This document shows, piece by piece, positions 7,126-7,210 of a DNA stretch of 7,210 bases. Position numbers and translations under genes: made by a program. Under the pieces are notes generated by a model. That model was given only the letters and a program-made list of their open reading frames with translations. It made no database searches and was not told the DNA's origin. The first letter of the stretch is position 1; every line of letters begins with the position of its first letter. This DNA comes from UBA2428 sp002343545 (lineage in GTDB: Bacteria > Bdellovibrionota > UBA2428), in assembly GCA_937952285.1 (NCBI GenBank), contig CALFZE010000102.1, forward strand, positions 1 to 7,210, written 5' to 3'.

Positions 7126-7210
7126 CGAGCGACCGAGAACGCCGCCACCGATGCACCTAAGCCGAACGGCTCGGCTTAAGCGCTCCGGCGGCAAGGCCGC
7201 AGGGAGCGAA
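7126..7210. repeat. 85-bp direct repeat, copy 2, reaching the window edge
   Basis: This is the second copy and it runs to the last base of the window, so a third copy or a longer array may follow. The nested hairpin is kept (7141-7146 with 7187-7192, 7158-7165 with 7171-7178), but A7155 replaces the G of the middle GCGC stem and leaves an A-C mismatch with C7181. Confidence 0.93.

Noticed and set aside
7027..7210. Integron attC sites or tRNA-like elements
   Set aside because: No attC core motif such as GTTRRRY, no integrase, and no cloverleaf with a recognisable anticodon arm.

Overview
The window is a GC-rich stretch, roughly 60-65% by eye, densely coded with G/C-ending codons. Its gene content (a ChaA-type antiporter, an MscS channel, a lipoprotein with an LIAC lipobox, a CHASE hybrid histidine kinase) points to a Gram-negative bacterium. 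The style would fit a Bdellovibrionota or deltaproteobacterial-type genome, but that placement is impression only; no rRNA or other phylogenetic marker is present.

Layout, left to right. At 1-98 is a leader with repeated GTTCCC words and two segments complementary to the ribosome binding site of the next gene. At 99-671 is a secreted protein of unknown function with a strong Shine-Dalgarno (SD). At 735-2039 is an APC-superfamily amino acid/polyamine permease. At 2040-2202 is a non-coding gap holding four perfect tandem copies of a 14-bp unit, immediately followed by a long bulged inverted repeat. At 2203-3261 (start uncertain) is an MscS-family mechanosensitive channel. At 3326-4411 is a ChaA-type cation/proton antiporter. 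At 4416-4628, on the minus strand and tail-to-tail with chaA, is a 70-residue lipoprotein. At 4629-4836 is a divergent intergenic region with two inverted repeats and a promoter-like pair. At 4837-7023 is a membrane-bound CHASE-HisKA-HATPase-REC hybrid sensor kinase. From 7024 to the window end lie two 85-bp near-identical direct repeats, each able to form a nested hairpin.

Three consecutive plus-strand genes encode inner-membrane transport or channel proteins: a solute importer, a pressure-release channel and a cation/proton exchanger. A shared role in ionic or osmotic homeostasis is plausible but is inference: the gaps (about 64 to 163 bp) and separate promoter-like sequences suggest individual transcription rather than one tight operon. 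The kinase has no response regulator or HPt gene beside it here, so its partner must lie elsewhere. The permease, antiporter and kinase genes lack a good SD and instead carry a TA-box 13-16 bases before the ATG, which suggests short-leader or leaderless mRNAs.

I see no CRISPR array, tRNA, rRNA, transposase or phage gene. No canonical intrinsic terminator (hairpin plus T-run) is visible. The most unusual material is non-coding: the 14-mer tandem array with its adjoining inverted repeat, and the duplicated hairpin element at the right edge.
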